Shown here: piece after piece, positions 25,584-34,426 of the stretch
Numbering within the stretch: the stretch's first letter is position 1
Layout of the letters: every line of letters begins with the position of its first letter
DNA from: CAVXJN01 sp963773585
GTDB taxonomy: Bacteria > Pseudomonadota > Gammaproteobacteria > JASBUN01
Direction of reading: 5' to 3'
Length of the DNA: 64,000 bases
Assembly (NCBI GenBank): GCA_963773585.1
Contig: CAVZBR010000001.1
Span: forward strand, 806,001-870,000
Made by a program: the position numbers and the translations under genes
Notes under the pieces: generated by a model
What the model was told of the DNA's origin: nothing
Database searches by the model: none
The model's input: the letters and a program-made list of their open reading frames with translations, nothing else

Positions 25584-26950
25584 GCTTGCTCGTCCACGAG
25601 GCCGCTGGTCCTGCCGGGCGGGGTTGATGGTGGCGGGGTCTGGCCCACTTGGCAGCTCATGGCGGCCACGTCCAGCCCCGCGACTTCCAACTGTGTGCGC
25701 AACTCGTCCAGGTGAAGTCGGAATAATTCCGACGTGCCTTCGCGTTCGGTCTGAAACGCGGTCGAAACCTGGCCATTACGCAGGCCGATCCGCGCTTGCA
25801 CCGGTCCGAGACCGTCGAGGTCCAAAGCCACTTGCACGGTCCAGCCGCCGCCCTGCTGCCGCCGGGCGGTTCCGCTGCCGGTGTCGTTTTCCTGTTCGAT
25901 GCGCAGGTGCAAAAGATCCAGCGTTGTTTGATCGCGCCGCACCGGTAGTTCCAGCAGCCATACCTGACGTTGATCGCCGTCGGTATGCTGCGAGGCGAGT
26001 TGATTGAGCTGTAACCGGGCGAGTGAAGATTCAACCTGCTGCAGCAATCCTTGCAGGAACTTGGCGGGCTCCAATAGGGCCGGAAACGGCGCGGCGCGGC
26101 CTTGAGGCTGGGGCTGGGATTCGCTCAGCGGTGGCAGCAGCGGCGCCACGACCCGCACGGTGGACGCAATGGCAGCGGCCGCCGGCGGGTTCGACGTCCC
26201 TGCGGCGATGGATGTCGGGGCGCCATTTTTCCCGGCGGCGGGCTGATTCGTCGGCGCGGCAACGGGCAGAGTGCGGACCTCTGGCGCGCGCGCCGCGGGA
26301 GCCGCACCCTGCTGCGGCGTCTTGGACGGGGCCGGCGGTGTCGATGTCCGCAGCGATTGTTCCGCGGCCTGGCGCAAGCGCAGCAGACCGGCTTTGAAGT
26401 CGTCGCCGATCGGTGCAGCCGGCGTCCGTCCCGAGGCCGCCTGGGCGAGTTTGGCTTCCAGCTGGGTACCGGCGTTCGCCGCGGCGCGGCGCAGGCCATC
26501 CGCGGTGCTCACCTGGGAGGTCGTGGCGAGGCGCTGAAACAGGGTCCGCGCGGCTTGCAGAACCAGCGGATGCAAAGGCGGTGCGTCTTGCGATTTCGCC
26601 AGTTGGACCAGGTTGGCGAGCAACGGCGTCAGCGGGCCCTGGCGTGGCAGCGCAGCCCTGAGTGCCGCCTGCACCGGGTCCGGGCTGCGCTCGGCGCCCA
26701 ACGGCCGCAGCAATGGCGTGTCCCCCGTGCGGATGACTTCCAACAACATACGATCCCCGGACTGTACCGTGAAGGGTACTTGGGCGCGGTAGGTCTGGCC
26801 CCCGATCCGCAGATCGGCGCTGCCGCTGCGATCGGCATTGGTGGCGACTGCGCTCAGTACCTGCCCGACACGCCAGTTGCGCACTTCGGCGGGCGAGGCA
26901 TCCGCCGGCAAGCTGCCGGCTCTCAAGTTCGGGTTGGGCGTAATTTCCAT
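25580..26950 (-). CDS. Second FliK-like hook-length/export-switch protein
   Basis: 456 residues with a long Ala/Pro/Gln-rich centre and a C-terminal Flg_hook-like domain (from about residue 335: VWLLELPVRRDQTTLDLLHLRIEQE, then WTVQVALDLDGLGPVQARIGL and ELFRLHLDELRTQLEVAGLDV). The N-terminal 110 residues (VLSAVATNADRSGSADLRIGGQTYRAQVPFTVQSGDRMLLEV) form a beta-rich unit absent from the first FliK. Similar proteins are annotated as FliK-like and are commonly paired with an FlhB C-domain gene, as here. Whether it acts in the flagellum is inference. Confidence 0.8.
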   Translation of the reverse strand: MEITPNPNLRAGSLPADASPAEVRNWRVGQVLSAVATNADRSGSADLRIGGQTYRAQVPFTVQSGDRMLLEVIRTGDTPLLRPLGAERSPDPVQAALRAALPRQGPLTPLLANLVQLAKSQDAPPLHPLVLQAARTLFQRLATTSQVSTADGLRRAAANAGTQLEAKLAQAASGRTPAAPIGDDFKAGLLRLRQAAEQSLRTSTPPAPSKTPQQGAAPAARAPEVRTLPVAAPTNQPAAGKNGAPTSIAAGTSNPPAAAAIASTVRVVAPLLPPLSESQPQPQGRAAPFPALLEPAKFLQGLLQQVESSLARLQLNQLASQHTDGDQRQVWLLELPVRRDQTTLDLLHLRIEQENDTGSGTARRQQGGGWTVQVALDLDGLGPVQARIGLRNGQVSTAFQTEREGTSELFRLHLDELRTQLEVAGLDVAAMSCQVGQTPPPSTPPGRTSGLVDEQA

Positions 26951-26996
26951 GTGCTGGCCTGGGAGCTTGCAATGACTATATCAGTCCGGCGCGGAC

Positions 26997-27023
26997 TCAG
27001 GCATCGTGCCCGAGCGCCGATAA
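26997..27023 (+). promoter_or_regulatory. Possible sigma28 promoter before the pentapeptide protein
   Basis: The -10 GCCGATAA at 27016-27023 is a perfect sigma28 element. An 8-base TCAGGCAT at 26997-27004, 11 bases upstream, matches TCAAGTTT at 5 of 8. The start of transcription would fall about 30 bases before ATG 27061. The spacing is one base shorter than at cheW, and a chance match cannot be excluded. The gap 26951-27060 otherwise only separates two divergent genes. Confidence 0.45.
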
Positions 27024-27060
27024 TGACCATAGCGGCACGTTTCCTGCTTCATTGAAATTC

Positions 27061-27972
27061 ATGACCGAACGTCAATTGCTCGACAGTCAGATCTGGTACA
27101 CCCGCAAGGGCGGCACAGTCAGGGGACCATTCCCCACCGGCATGGTGCGCCGGTTCGTGCTGCTCGGCCGTCTGGACGAGGACAGCGAAGTAAGCGCGGA
27201 CCGGGAAGCCTGGTTCCGTCTCGGCGATATCGAACGGCTGGTTCCCGAGGAACTGAAGCATCTCGAAACCCCTGAAGATGAGGAACGATTGCTGCGGGCG
27301 CGGTTGCGGGAAGACGAACGCCGACGCGACCGCCGCCACGACGACGAACAAGCCGGCCGCGAACGCCGCCGGGGCAACGACCGGCGCGGTCCCGAGCCGG
27401 AGATTTTGGTGGTACGACGCGCCGCCCGTGAGCGGGAGCACGAACACGCCGCAGGGCCGCCGCGAAGCAGTACGGCGCTCGCATGGTCGATCTTGGGCTT
27501 GGTGCTGGGCGGTTTGTTGATTGCCGGAATCTACGCCGGCCTTTCCGCACCCCGCGGCACGGGGCCGGTGCGCAATTGCGATGCCAGCGCCGCACCGGAC
27601 GTCGACTGGGGCAACTGTAGCTTGGAAGGCGCGAAACTCGATGGCGCCGCATTGATGGGCGCACGGATCGACAACGCCGATCTTCATAGCGCCGCCCTCC
27701 GGGGCGCCGACCTCACGCGCAGTAATCTCGCCTACTCCAATCTCAGTACCGCCGACCTACGCTATGCGAATCTCAGTCACGCCATCTTGTTGGGAACGGG
27801 GTTGCGCAGCGCCGATCTGAGTAGTGCCATTCTGCGCCGGGCGGATTTATCCTATGCGGATTTGCGCGGCGCCCAAATTGCCGGCGCCGATTTGGAAGGC
27901 GCCCGGCTCGATAAAGCTATTTGGATCGACGGCCGGGTGTGCGCTGCCGGATCGTTGGGAGAGTGCCGTTGA
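27061..27972 (+). CDS. GYF-2 / pentapeptide-repeat membrane protein
   Basis: The N-terminal 65 residues look like a GYF-2 adaptor domain (IWYTRKGGTVRGPFPTGMVRRFVLLGRL, then AWFRLGDIERLVP). A strongly charged linker (RRRDRRHDDEQAGRERRRGNDRR) follows, then one membrane helix (ALAWSILGLVLGGLLIAGIYAGL, about 142-164) and at least 14 pentapeptide repeats of the A(D/N)LxX form (ADLRYANLSHAILLG, ADLSYADLRGAQIAGADL), predicting a right-handed beta helix outside the membrane. ATG 27061 is preferred to TTG 27052; 303 residues. Function unknown; possibly FliA-controlled. Confidence 0.85.
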   Translation: MTERQLLDSQIWYTRKGGTVRGPFPTGMVRRFVLLGRLDEDSEVSADREAWFRLGDIERLVPEELKHLETPEDEERLLRARLREDERRRDRRHDDEQAGRERRRGNDRRGPEPEILVVRRAAREREHEHAAGPPRSSTALAWSILGLVLGGLLIAGIYAGLSAPRGTGPVRNCDASAAPDVDWGNCSLEGAKLDGAALMGARIDNADLHSAALRGADLTRSNLAYSNLSTADLRYANLSHAILLGTGLRSADLSSAILRRADLSYADLRGAQIAGADLEGARLDKAIWIDGRVCAAGSLGECR

Positions 27973-28018
27973 CGATGACCGTCGGCCCGTGCCGACGACG
28001 GGCGCGGATTGGTTTTGA

Positions 28019-28609
28019 TCAGGGACGTTCGGCAACGGACACGGTGGTGTAGCGCCAGGCTTTTAGTTCTTCGTCCCAGAAATCCGCCGGCAATCCGGCC
28101 TTGCGTTTGAGCTCCCGCAGAAATTGGTCTGGGTCCGGCAACGCCTCCCACACCGACGGCAGAAAAGTGGCGCGCCGCTGCGCGGCTTCCAGGACCAGTC
28201 CGTCGACTCCCGCACGCAGTTGCGCAAGCAAGTCCGCCTCGGAGGAAAATGCCAGCGGCACGGCCGGTGTCAGAACCGAGATATCCAACAGCACAAGTTC
28301 GAACTCGTCTTCACGCAGCGGTCCGAAACGTGGATCTCGGAACGCCGCAGCGTGAGCATTGACGGCAACGTCTTCGATCAGCGGCCGCGCTGCCTCCAGG
28401 GAGCCGATACAGCCGCGCAGATCTCCGGCCAGATGCAGCGTCACGAAGCATGCGCCAGGCTCGAGCAAGGGCTCCGGCATCGCGTCGAGATCGGGCCGCA
28501 AGGCATCGCCCAGCTCCAGCCCTTGGCGAATCGACGTCCGCGCCGTCGCGAGGAGTACATCCCCGTGGGATACGAAGTCGCTATCGGTGTCCGCTTCAGT
28601 CGAAAACAT
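28019..28609 (-). CDS. amrA: AMMECR1-domain protein (AmmeMemoRadiSam protein A)
   Basis: AMMECR1 family protein of the AmmeMemoRadiSam system, whose chemistry is not established. The core motif LRGCIGSLEAARPLIEDV is visible at about residues 66-83, followed by AAAFRDPRFGPL and DISVLTP. I start at ATG 28609 (196 residues) rather than at an upstream ATG, because the longer N-terminus lies inside the preceding gene and looks non-coding. Overlaps the Memo gene by 14 bases. Confidence 0.9.
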   Translation of the reverse strand: MFSTEADTDSDFVSHGDVLLATARTSIRQGLELGDALRPDLDAMPEPLLEPGACFVTLHLAGDLRGCIGSLEAARPLIEDVAVNAHAAAFRDPRFGPLREDEFELVLLDISVLTPAVPLAFSSEADLLAQLRAGVDGLVLEAAQRRATFLPSVWEALPDPDQFLRELKRKAGLPADFWDEELKAWRYTTVSVAERP

Positions 28610-29381
28610 AGGCTCCGTACCCGACGACCTGGTCCCGCGGTCCCGCGGTATCGCCTGAACTTCGCAGATCGACGGTGTGCGCGTGCAAACCGCGGGCCTT
28701 GGCGACATGCAGCAGGCCGTTCACCGGGTTTCGGCCGCAGGCATCGTCGTAGTCGATTACATCGTCGCGCAGCGCTTCGATGGCCGCCGTGGTTTTTCCG
28801 TCACGGGCGCGGGCTGTATCATAGTCGTGATAGTGGCTGAGGTCGGAACTGATCACGACCAGGGTTTCCGGCCCGCCCCATAGCCGCTCCAGCACTTCGG
28901 CGACGTCTTCGGCCGATGCATCACCGACCACCAGCGGTACCAGGGTGAATTCCGTCAACGCTATTTGCAGAAACGGCAACTGGACTTCAAGGCTGTGCTC
29001 CCGGCGGTGGGCTTCGTCCAACACCTGCACTTGCGGCAGGTCGGCGAGGGCGGTGAGTGCATCCTGATCCAATTCGATCGCACCCAACGGCGTCTCGAAT
29101 GCCTGGGCGCTGCTGGCGGCCAAGCCGCGAAACGGCACCCGATGCGCGGGACCCAGCAATACAACGCGGCGGATACGGTCGCGTACAGCGCGTAGCCGTG
29201 CATAGGCGCTGGCGGCAATGGCGCCCGAATAGACGTAGCCCGCGTGCGGAGCAATCAAGGCTTTGGGCGCCGGACCTTCATAGGCCACCGTACCGAGATA
29301 GGTGTCGATTTCGCCGCGCAGTTCCCGCGGATCGTCGGGATAGAACATTCCAGCAACGGCGGGGCTGCGAGTGTGCAACAT
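28596..29381 (-). CDS. amrB: Memo-domain protein (AmmeMemoRadiSam protein B)
   Basis: Memo family, related in fold to class III extradiol dioxygenases. The N-terminus RSPAVAGMFYPDDPRELR is the family signature, and APHAGYVYSGAIAASAYARL, HSLEVQLPFLQ and VVISSDLSHYHDYDTA contain the conserved His residues of the putative metal site. 261 residues. It is read divergently from the radical SAM gene, with a 164-base shared upstream region (29382-29545) in which I see no further gene. Confidence 0.93.
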   Translation of the reverse strand: MLHTRSPAVAGMFYPDDPRELRGEIDTYLGTVAYEGPAPKALIAPHAGYVYSGAIAASAYARLRAVRDRIRRVVLLGPAHRVPFRGLAASSAQAFETPLGAIELDQDALTALADLPQVQVLDEAHRREHSLEVQLPFLQIALTEFTLVPLVVGDASAEDVAEVLERLWGGPETLVVISSDLSHYHDYDTARARDGKTTAAIEALRDDVIDYDDACGRNPVNGLLHVAKARGLHAHTVDLRSSGDTAGPRDQVVGYGAYVFD

Positions 29382-29545
29382 GATTCACCTGTAGTGATGT
29401 CAGCCTGAGTCTATAGATATGGCGCTGCAGGCGATTACTCAACCCTGATCGCGACGCAGTAATTCTGACCTTGCATGCCGGCTCGCACGCCCCAATTTAA
29501 TATGCAATAAACCGAGATCGCCATGCTGCGATCGGGAACCGGAAT

Positions 29546-30637
29546 ATGTCCGAAGTGAAGACCGATACCGTGCCCACCCGCTACTGGCACCGTTTGGCGG
29601 ACGGTAAGCTGCAGTGCGATGTCTGCCCGCGCGAGTGCAAATTGCATGAGGGGCAGCGGGGGCTGTGTTTCGTACGTGCTCGCCAAAACGACGAAATCGT
29701 GCTGACGACCTACGGCCGCTCCAGCGGATTTTGCGTCGATCCCATCGAAAAGAAACCATTGAACCACTTTCTTCCCGGGACGCCAGTGCTTTCGTTCGGT
29801 ACGGCGGGATGCAATCTCGCCTGCAAGTTCTGCCAGAACTGGGATATGAGTAAGTCGCGGGAGTTCGATACCCTGGCCGACGAGGCCTCACCGGAAAAGA
29901 TTGCGCGCATCGCTGAACAACTGGGTTGCCGCAGTGTCGCCTATACCTATAACGATCCCGCGATTTTCATGGAATATGCGATCGATGTCGCCAAAGCGTG
30001 CCGTGAGCGCGATATCCGATCCGTGGCGGTGACCGCGGGTTACATGTCGGCGCAACCGCGGGCTGAGTTTTTCCAATACATGGATGCGGCCAATGTCGAC
30101 CTGAAAGCCTTCAGCGAAGAGTTTTACCGCAAGGTGACGGGCGGAAAATTGCAGCCGGTGCTGGATACGCTGCAGTACCTGAAGCATGAGACCGACGTCT
30201 GGTTCGAAGTCACGACACTGTTGATCCCCGGCTTGAACGATTCCGAGGACGAGTTGCAGCGGATGAGCGACTGGTTCGCCGAACACCTTGGTGCCGACGT
30301 GCCCTGGCATTTCAGCGCCTTTCATCCCGACTGGAAAATGCAGGACCGTCCATCGACCCCGGTCGCGACGTTGAGCCGTGCGCGTCAAATCGCCATGGAC
30401 AGAGGCTTGCGCTACGTCTACACCGGCAACGTCCACGACAGTGACGGCGGCAGCACCTATTGCCATCACTGCGGCAACCGCATCATCGGCCGCGATTGGT
30501 ATGTGCTTGACGAATGGGATCTCGATGAAGCGGGACGTTGCCGCGAATGCGGCACCTCCTGCGCCGGGCATTTCGAGGCGACGCCCGGACATTGGGGAGC
30601 CAGGCGTATGCCGGTGCAGCTCAAACGCTTTGCATAA
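29546..30637 (+). CDS. amrS: Radical SAM enzyme of the AmmeMemoRadiSam system
   Basis: The third member of the set. The radical SAM cluster motif CNLACKFC (CxxxCxxC) sits at about residues 91-98. An N-terminal Cys pair (CDVCPRECKLHEGQRGLC) and a C-terminal Zn-ribbon-like set (YCHHCGNRIIG, CRECGTSC) are typical of this subfamily, which resembles pyruvate-formate-lyase activating enzymes. 363 residues, ATG 29546. The substrate is unknown; linkage of all three families in one locus supports the assignment. Confidence 0.93.
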   Translation: MSEVKTDTVPTRYWHRLADGKLQCDVCPRECKLHEGQRGLCFVRARQNDEIVLTTYGRSSGFCVDPIEKKPLNHFLPGTPVLSFGTAGCNLACKFCQNWDMSKSREFDTLADEASPEKIARIAEQLGCRSVAYTYNDPAIFMEYAIDVAKACRERDIRSVAVTAGYMSAQPRAEFFQYMDAANVDLKAFSEEFYRKVTGGKLQPVLDTLQYLKHETDVWFEVTTLLIPGLNDSEDELQRMSDWFAEHLGADVPWHFSAFHPDWKMQDRPSTPVATLSRARQIAMDRGLRYVYTGNVHDSDGGSTYCHHCGNRIIGRDWYVLDEWDLDEAGRCRECGTSCAGHFEATPGHWGARRMPVQLKRFA

Positions 30638-30735
30638 GCTGGGCGCGCTCGAACAAACCGCGCCGAGCATCTTCGGCAGACCCTGCGAACATCACCTTTG
30701 AGGTTGCCGGGACGGCGCGCACTGCAGCTGTCGCT

Positions 30736-32943
30736 CTATTCGCTGAAGCTCATCACCAAACCCGCCAGCGGCGGCACCGTGATTTCGATCGAATACGGTC
30801 GTCCCATCCACGGCACCGGCTCGGCGACCACGGCTTCGCCGTTGCCGAGGTTACTGCCGCCGTAGTGCATTGAATCGGAGTTCAATATATCGCGGTAAGC
30901 ACCCTCGGTAGGAACGCCGATTCGATACCGGGTGCGCGGGACCGGCGTGAAGTTGAGTATCACAACCACGAAGGATTCACCGGCGCGGCGCACGTAGCTG
31001 ATGATGGATTGGTCCGCATCGTGACAGTCGATCCATTCAAAACCTTCAGGCTCGAAATCGTGACGGTGCAAGCACGGCAGTTGCCGATAAAGATGGTTCA
31101 GGTCCGCCACCAGCTTCTGCACGCCGCGATGATGCTCATACTGCAGCAGGTACCACGGCAAGGCGGCGTCATGGTTCCATTCTTCGCCTTGGCCGAATTC
31201 GCCGCCCATGAACAATAGTTTCTTGCCCGGGTAGGTATACATGTAGGTGTACAGCGCACGCAGATTGGCAAAACGCTGCCAGTCGTCGCCAGGCATTTTG
31301 TAGAGCATCGATCCCTTACCATGCACCATTTCGTCGTGGGAAAACGGCAACACGAAGTTTTCCGTGAACGCATACAGCAGCCCAAAAGTGAGCTGATCGT
31401 GATGAAAATGGCGGTGAACGGGATCTTTGGACATGTACACCAAGGTGTCGTGCATCCAGCCCATGTTCCATTTCATTGAGAAGCCGAGGCCGCCGACATA
31501 CACCGGGCGGGTGACCTGCGGCCAGGACGTGGACTCCTCGGCGATGATGAATGTGCCGGGGAATTGGCTGTGAGTGACTTCGTTGAGCTGGCGCAGGAAT
31601 TCGATGGCTTCCAGATTTTCGCGGCCGCCGTAGATATTGGGAATCCAATCTTCGGCGTCGCGTGAATAGTCCAGATAGAGCATGGAGGCCACGGCGTCGA
31701 CCCGCAGTCCATCGAGGTGAAATTCCTGCATCCAATATACGGCGCTGGACACCAGAAAATTGCGTACTTCGTTGCGACCGTAATTGAAGATCAAGGTGCC
31801 CCACTCGCGGTGCTCACCGCGCCGGGGATCGCCATGCTCATATAGCGGACTGCCGTCGAACTGGGCCAGGCCATGGGCGTCCTTGGGGAAATGTCCGGGC
31901 GCCCAGTCGAGTAACACGCCGATGTCGTTGCGGTGGCACAGGTCGACGAAGTAGCGGAATTCGTCCGGCGTCCCGAAACGGCTGGTGGGAGCGAAGTAGC
32001 CGATGGTCTGATAGCCCCAGGACGCATCCAGCGGGTGTTCCGTGATCGGCAGTAGCTCGACGTGGGTGTAGCCGAGTTCGCGAACATAGGCGACCAGGCG
32101 ATCGGCGAGCTCCCGGTAGTTGAGGAAATTGCCGTCGGCATCGCGCTGCCAGGAGCCCAGATGTACTTCGTAAACGGACATGGGCGCCCGCAACCAATCC
32201 AGCGCCGCGCGCCGCCCCAACCATTCCTGGTCCTGCCATTGATGAGGCTGGGAATCGTCCGGCACGACCGCGGCGGTGGCCGGGCGTCGTTCGAATTGGC
32301 GGCCATAAGGATCGGCTTTCAGATGAATATCGCCATGTTGGCGATTCCGGATTTCGAACTTGTACAGCGTGCCCGGTGGCAAGTCGGGCAGGAACAGTTC
32401 CCAGACGCCGGTGCCGCCGCGCACACGCATCGGGTTGAGGCGTCCGTCCCAATGATTGAACTCGCCGACCACGCTCACACGTTCGGCGTTCGGTGCCCAG
32501 ACTGCGAACACGGTCCCGCCGATGCCGTCCACCTCGCGGGCGTGCGCGCCCAGAAAGCGGTAGGCGTGCCAGTGCCGGCCTTCGGCGAACAGATGCAAGT
32601 CGAAGTCCGATAGAACCGGACCAAAACTGTAGGGATCGTAATGTTGGTGCAGGCGTCCGCTGCTGTCCTGCCACGCGATTCGATAGTGCTGCGGCAAGTC
32701 GTCAGTGGCGCCGCGCCACTCGAATACGTCGCTGTCCGCCAGCCGTTGCATCGGCAAGGTGCCTTCCAGCATACTGGCTTCAGTGGCATCGGGCAGGAAA
32801 GCCCGCACCGCGCAGCTATTACCTTGCTGGTGTCTCCCGAGTACGGCGAACGGATCGTGGTGGCGCGCTTCTTGAAGCCGAATCACGGCGTCGCGTAGAG
32901 TCGGATGGATGTGCGCTGGTGTTCCGTGTAACTGCGCTGTCAT
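30736..32943 (-). CDS. glgB: GlgB, 1,4-alpha-glucan branching enzyme
   Basis: GlgB moves segments of 1,4-glucan onto 1,6 positions during glycogen synthesis. 735 residues: N-terminal CBM48-type modules (from about HHDPFAVLGRH and VFAVWAPNAERVSVVGEFNHWDGR), then a GH13 barrel with DGLRVDAVASMLYLDYSR (Asp nucleophile), FIIAEEST (Glu acid/base) and LPFSHDE. The tail is a beta domain ending in PPLAGLVMSF. Divergent from glgC, so the two probably share a control region. Confidence 0.97.
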   Translation of the reverse strand: MTAQLHGTPAHIHPTLRDAVIRLQEARHHDPFAVLGRHQQGNSCAVRAFLPDATEASMLEGTLPMQRLADSDVFEWRGATDDLPQHYRIAWQDSSGRLHQHYDPYSFGPVLSDFDLHLFAEGRHWHAYRFLGAHAREVDGIGGTVFAVWAPNAERVSVVGEFNHWDGRLNPMRVRGGTGVWELFLPDLPPGTLYKFEIRNRQHGDIHLKADPYGRQFERRPATAAVVPDDSQPHQWQDQEWLGRRAALDWLRAPMSVYEVHLGSWQRDADGNFLNYRELADRLVAYVRELGYTHVELLPITEHPLDASWGYQTIGYFAPTSRFGTPDEFRYFVDLCHRNDIGVLLDWAPGHFPKDAHGLAQFDGSPLYEHGDPRRGEHREWGTLIFNYGRNEVRNFLVSSAVYWMQEFHLDGLRVDAVASMLYLDYSRDAEDWIPNIYGGRENLEAIEFLRQLNEVTHSQFPGTFIIAEESTSWPQVTRPVYVGGLGFSMKWNMGWMHDTLVYMSKDPVHRHFHHDQLTFGLLYAFTENFVLPFSHDEMVHGKGSMLYKMPGDDWQRFANLRALYTYMYTYPGKKLLFMGGEFGQGEEWNHDAALPWYLLQYEHHRGVQKLVADLNHLYRQLPCLHRHDFEPEGFEWIDCHDADQSIISYVRRAGESFVVVILNFTPVPRTRYRIGVPTEGAYRDILNSDSMHYGGSNLGNGEAVVAEPVPWMGRPYSIEITVPPLAGLVMSFSE

Positions 32944-33076
32944 GTTAAGCGGGGCTGCTATTCAGCACGATCACGTGGGCCGAATTCCAGCATAGCATAT
33001 CCAAAATGAACGTATCCTTCGCTCGCGCGAGCAGGCGACATGGGTGCTATGTTGGTGTGAAGCGGCGAACGGGATT

Positions 33077-33090
33077 GATTGCACGCAATC
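33077..33090. promoter_or_regulatory. Dyad in the glgB/glgC intergenic region
   Basis: GATTGC-AC-GCAATC is a perfect inverted repeat (6+2+6) in the 211-base gap between the divergent glgB and glgC genes (32944-33154). It is placed like an operator that could affect both genes, but I cannot name a regulator. The rest of the gap shows only an AAGGAG ribosome site at 33136-33141. Confidence 0.3.
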
Positions 33091-33154
33091 GTTCTGCTTG
33101 CCACGCTGCGCCTCACGACATTTGCAAGAACATAAAAGGAGATATGTCAGCGTC

Positions 33155-34426
33155 ATGACGGTTTATCAAGCGCCTCGGTTCGTTAGTCTGCTCACTCGCA
33201 ATACGTTGGCGCTCATCCTTGCCGGCGGACGTGGTACGCGGTTGAAGGAATTGACCCGATGGCGGGTCAAGCCGGCGGTTCCCTTCGGCGGTAAATTCCG
33301 GATCATCGATTTTCCGTTATCCAACTGCATTAATTCGGGTATCCGCCGGGTCGGCGTGCTGACCCAATACAAAGCCCATTCGCTGATTCTTCATATCCAG
33401 CGTGGCTGGGGGTTTTTGCGCGGGGAGTTCGGGGAGTTCGTCGAGCTGCTGCCCGCCCAGCAGCGCTTGGACAAGGAGTCGTGGTACAGCGGCACCGCAG
33501 ACGCCGTGTTTCAGAACCTGGACATCATCCGCGACCACAACCCCGATTACGTATTGGTGCTTGCCGGCGACCATATTTACAAGATGGACTACGGCGCCAT
33601 GATCGCCCGGCACGTGGAAACCGAGGCGGATATGACCGTCGGTTGCATCGGTGTGCCACTCGATCGGGCGCGCAGTTTCGGCGTGATGAGTATCAACGAG
33701 GATGACCGGGTGATGCGCTTCGACGAAAAGCCCGATCAGCCGCAATCGATGCCGGGGGATGACAGCCGCGCGCTGGCGTCGATGGGCATCTACGTTTTCA
33801 ACACCGAATTTCTCTACGAGCAGTTGATCGCCGATGCCGAGGCGCTATCGTCGAGCCACGATTTCGGTCGCGACATCATCCCGCGCGCCATCGAGAATTG
33901 CCGCGTCAACGCGTACGCATTCCGCGATCCCATCAGTGGCGGTGACGCCTATTGGCGCGATGTGGGCACAGTGGATGCGTTCTGGGAGGCGAATCTCGAA
34001 CTCATCGGGGTGACCCCGGAGCTGAATTTGTACGACAAGGAATGGCCGATCTGGACCTACCAGGAGCAGGCGCCTCCAGCCAAGTTCGTGTTCGACGACG
34101 AATCACGACGCGGTATGGCGATGGATTCGATGGTGTCCGGCGGATGCGTAATTTCCGGCTCGACCGTGCGCCACTCGTTGTTATTCTCCAACGTCCGCGT
34201 GGAGTCGTTCAGCGTGGTCACGGATTCGGTGATCCTGCCCGAAGTCAATATCGGGCAACACTGTCAGATTCATCGCGCTGTAATCGACAAGGGTTGCCGC
34301 ATCCCCGACGGTACCGCCATCGGCGTGAATCCGGAAGAGGACGCGCGGCGCTATCACCGCACGCCCGCCGGTATCGTATTGGTGACACCGGAAATGCTGG
34401 ATCAGGAGCATTCCCATGCGGGGTGA
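33155..34426 (+). CDS. glgC: GlgC, glucose-1-phosphate adenylyltransferase
   Basis: GlgC makes ADP-glucose, the committed step of glycogen synthesis. The frame is open further upstream, but homology begins near ATG 33155 (TVYQAPRFVSLLTRNTLALILAGGRGTRL), with AAGGAG 13 bases before it; 423 residues. The nucleotide-binding loop GGRGTRLKELT is near the N-terminus, then FRIIDFPLSNCINSG, and a C-terminal left-handed beta-helix with hexapeptide-like repeats. It overlaps the GH57 gene by 11 bases. Confidence 0.96.
   Translation: MTVYQAPRFVSLLTRNTLALILAGGRGTRLKELTRWRVKPAVPFGGKFRIIDFPLSNCINSGIRRVGVLTQYKAHSLILHIQRGWGFLRGEFGEFVELLPAQQRLDKESWYSGTADAVFQNLDIIRDHNPDYVLVLAGDHIYKMDYGAMIARHVETEADMTVGCIGVPLDRARSFGVMSINEDDRVMRFDEKPDQPQSMPGDDSRALASMGIYVFNTEFLYEQLIADAEALSSSHDFGRDIIPRAIENCRVNAYAFRDPISGGDAYWRDVGTVDAFWEANLELIGVTPELNLYDKEWPIWTYQEQAPPAKFVFDDESRRGMAMDSMVSGGCVISGSTVRHSLLFSNVRVESFSVVTDSVILPEVNIGQHCQIHRAVIDKGCRIPDGTAIGVNPEEDARRYHRTPAGIVLVTPEMLDQEHSHAG

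Noticed and set aside
25079..25627. 182-residue plus-strand frame after fipA
   Set aside because: It reads through the hairpin array and then antisense to the FlhB-like gene; composition is that of a high-GC shadow.
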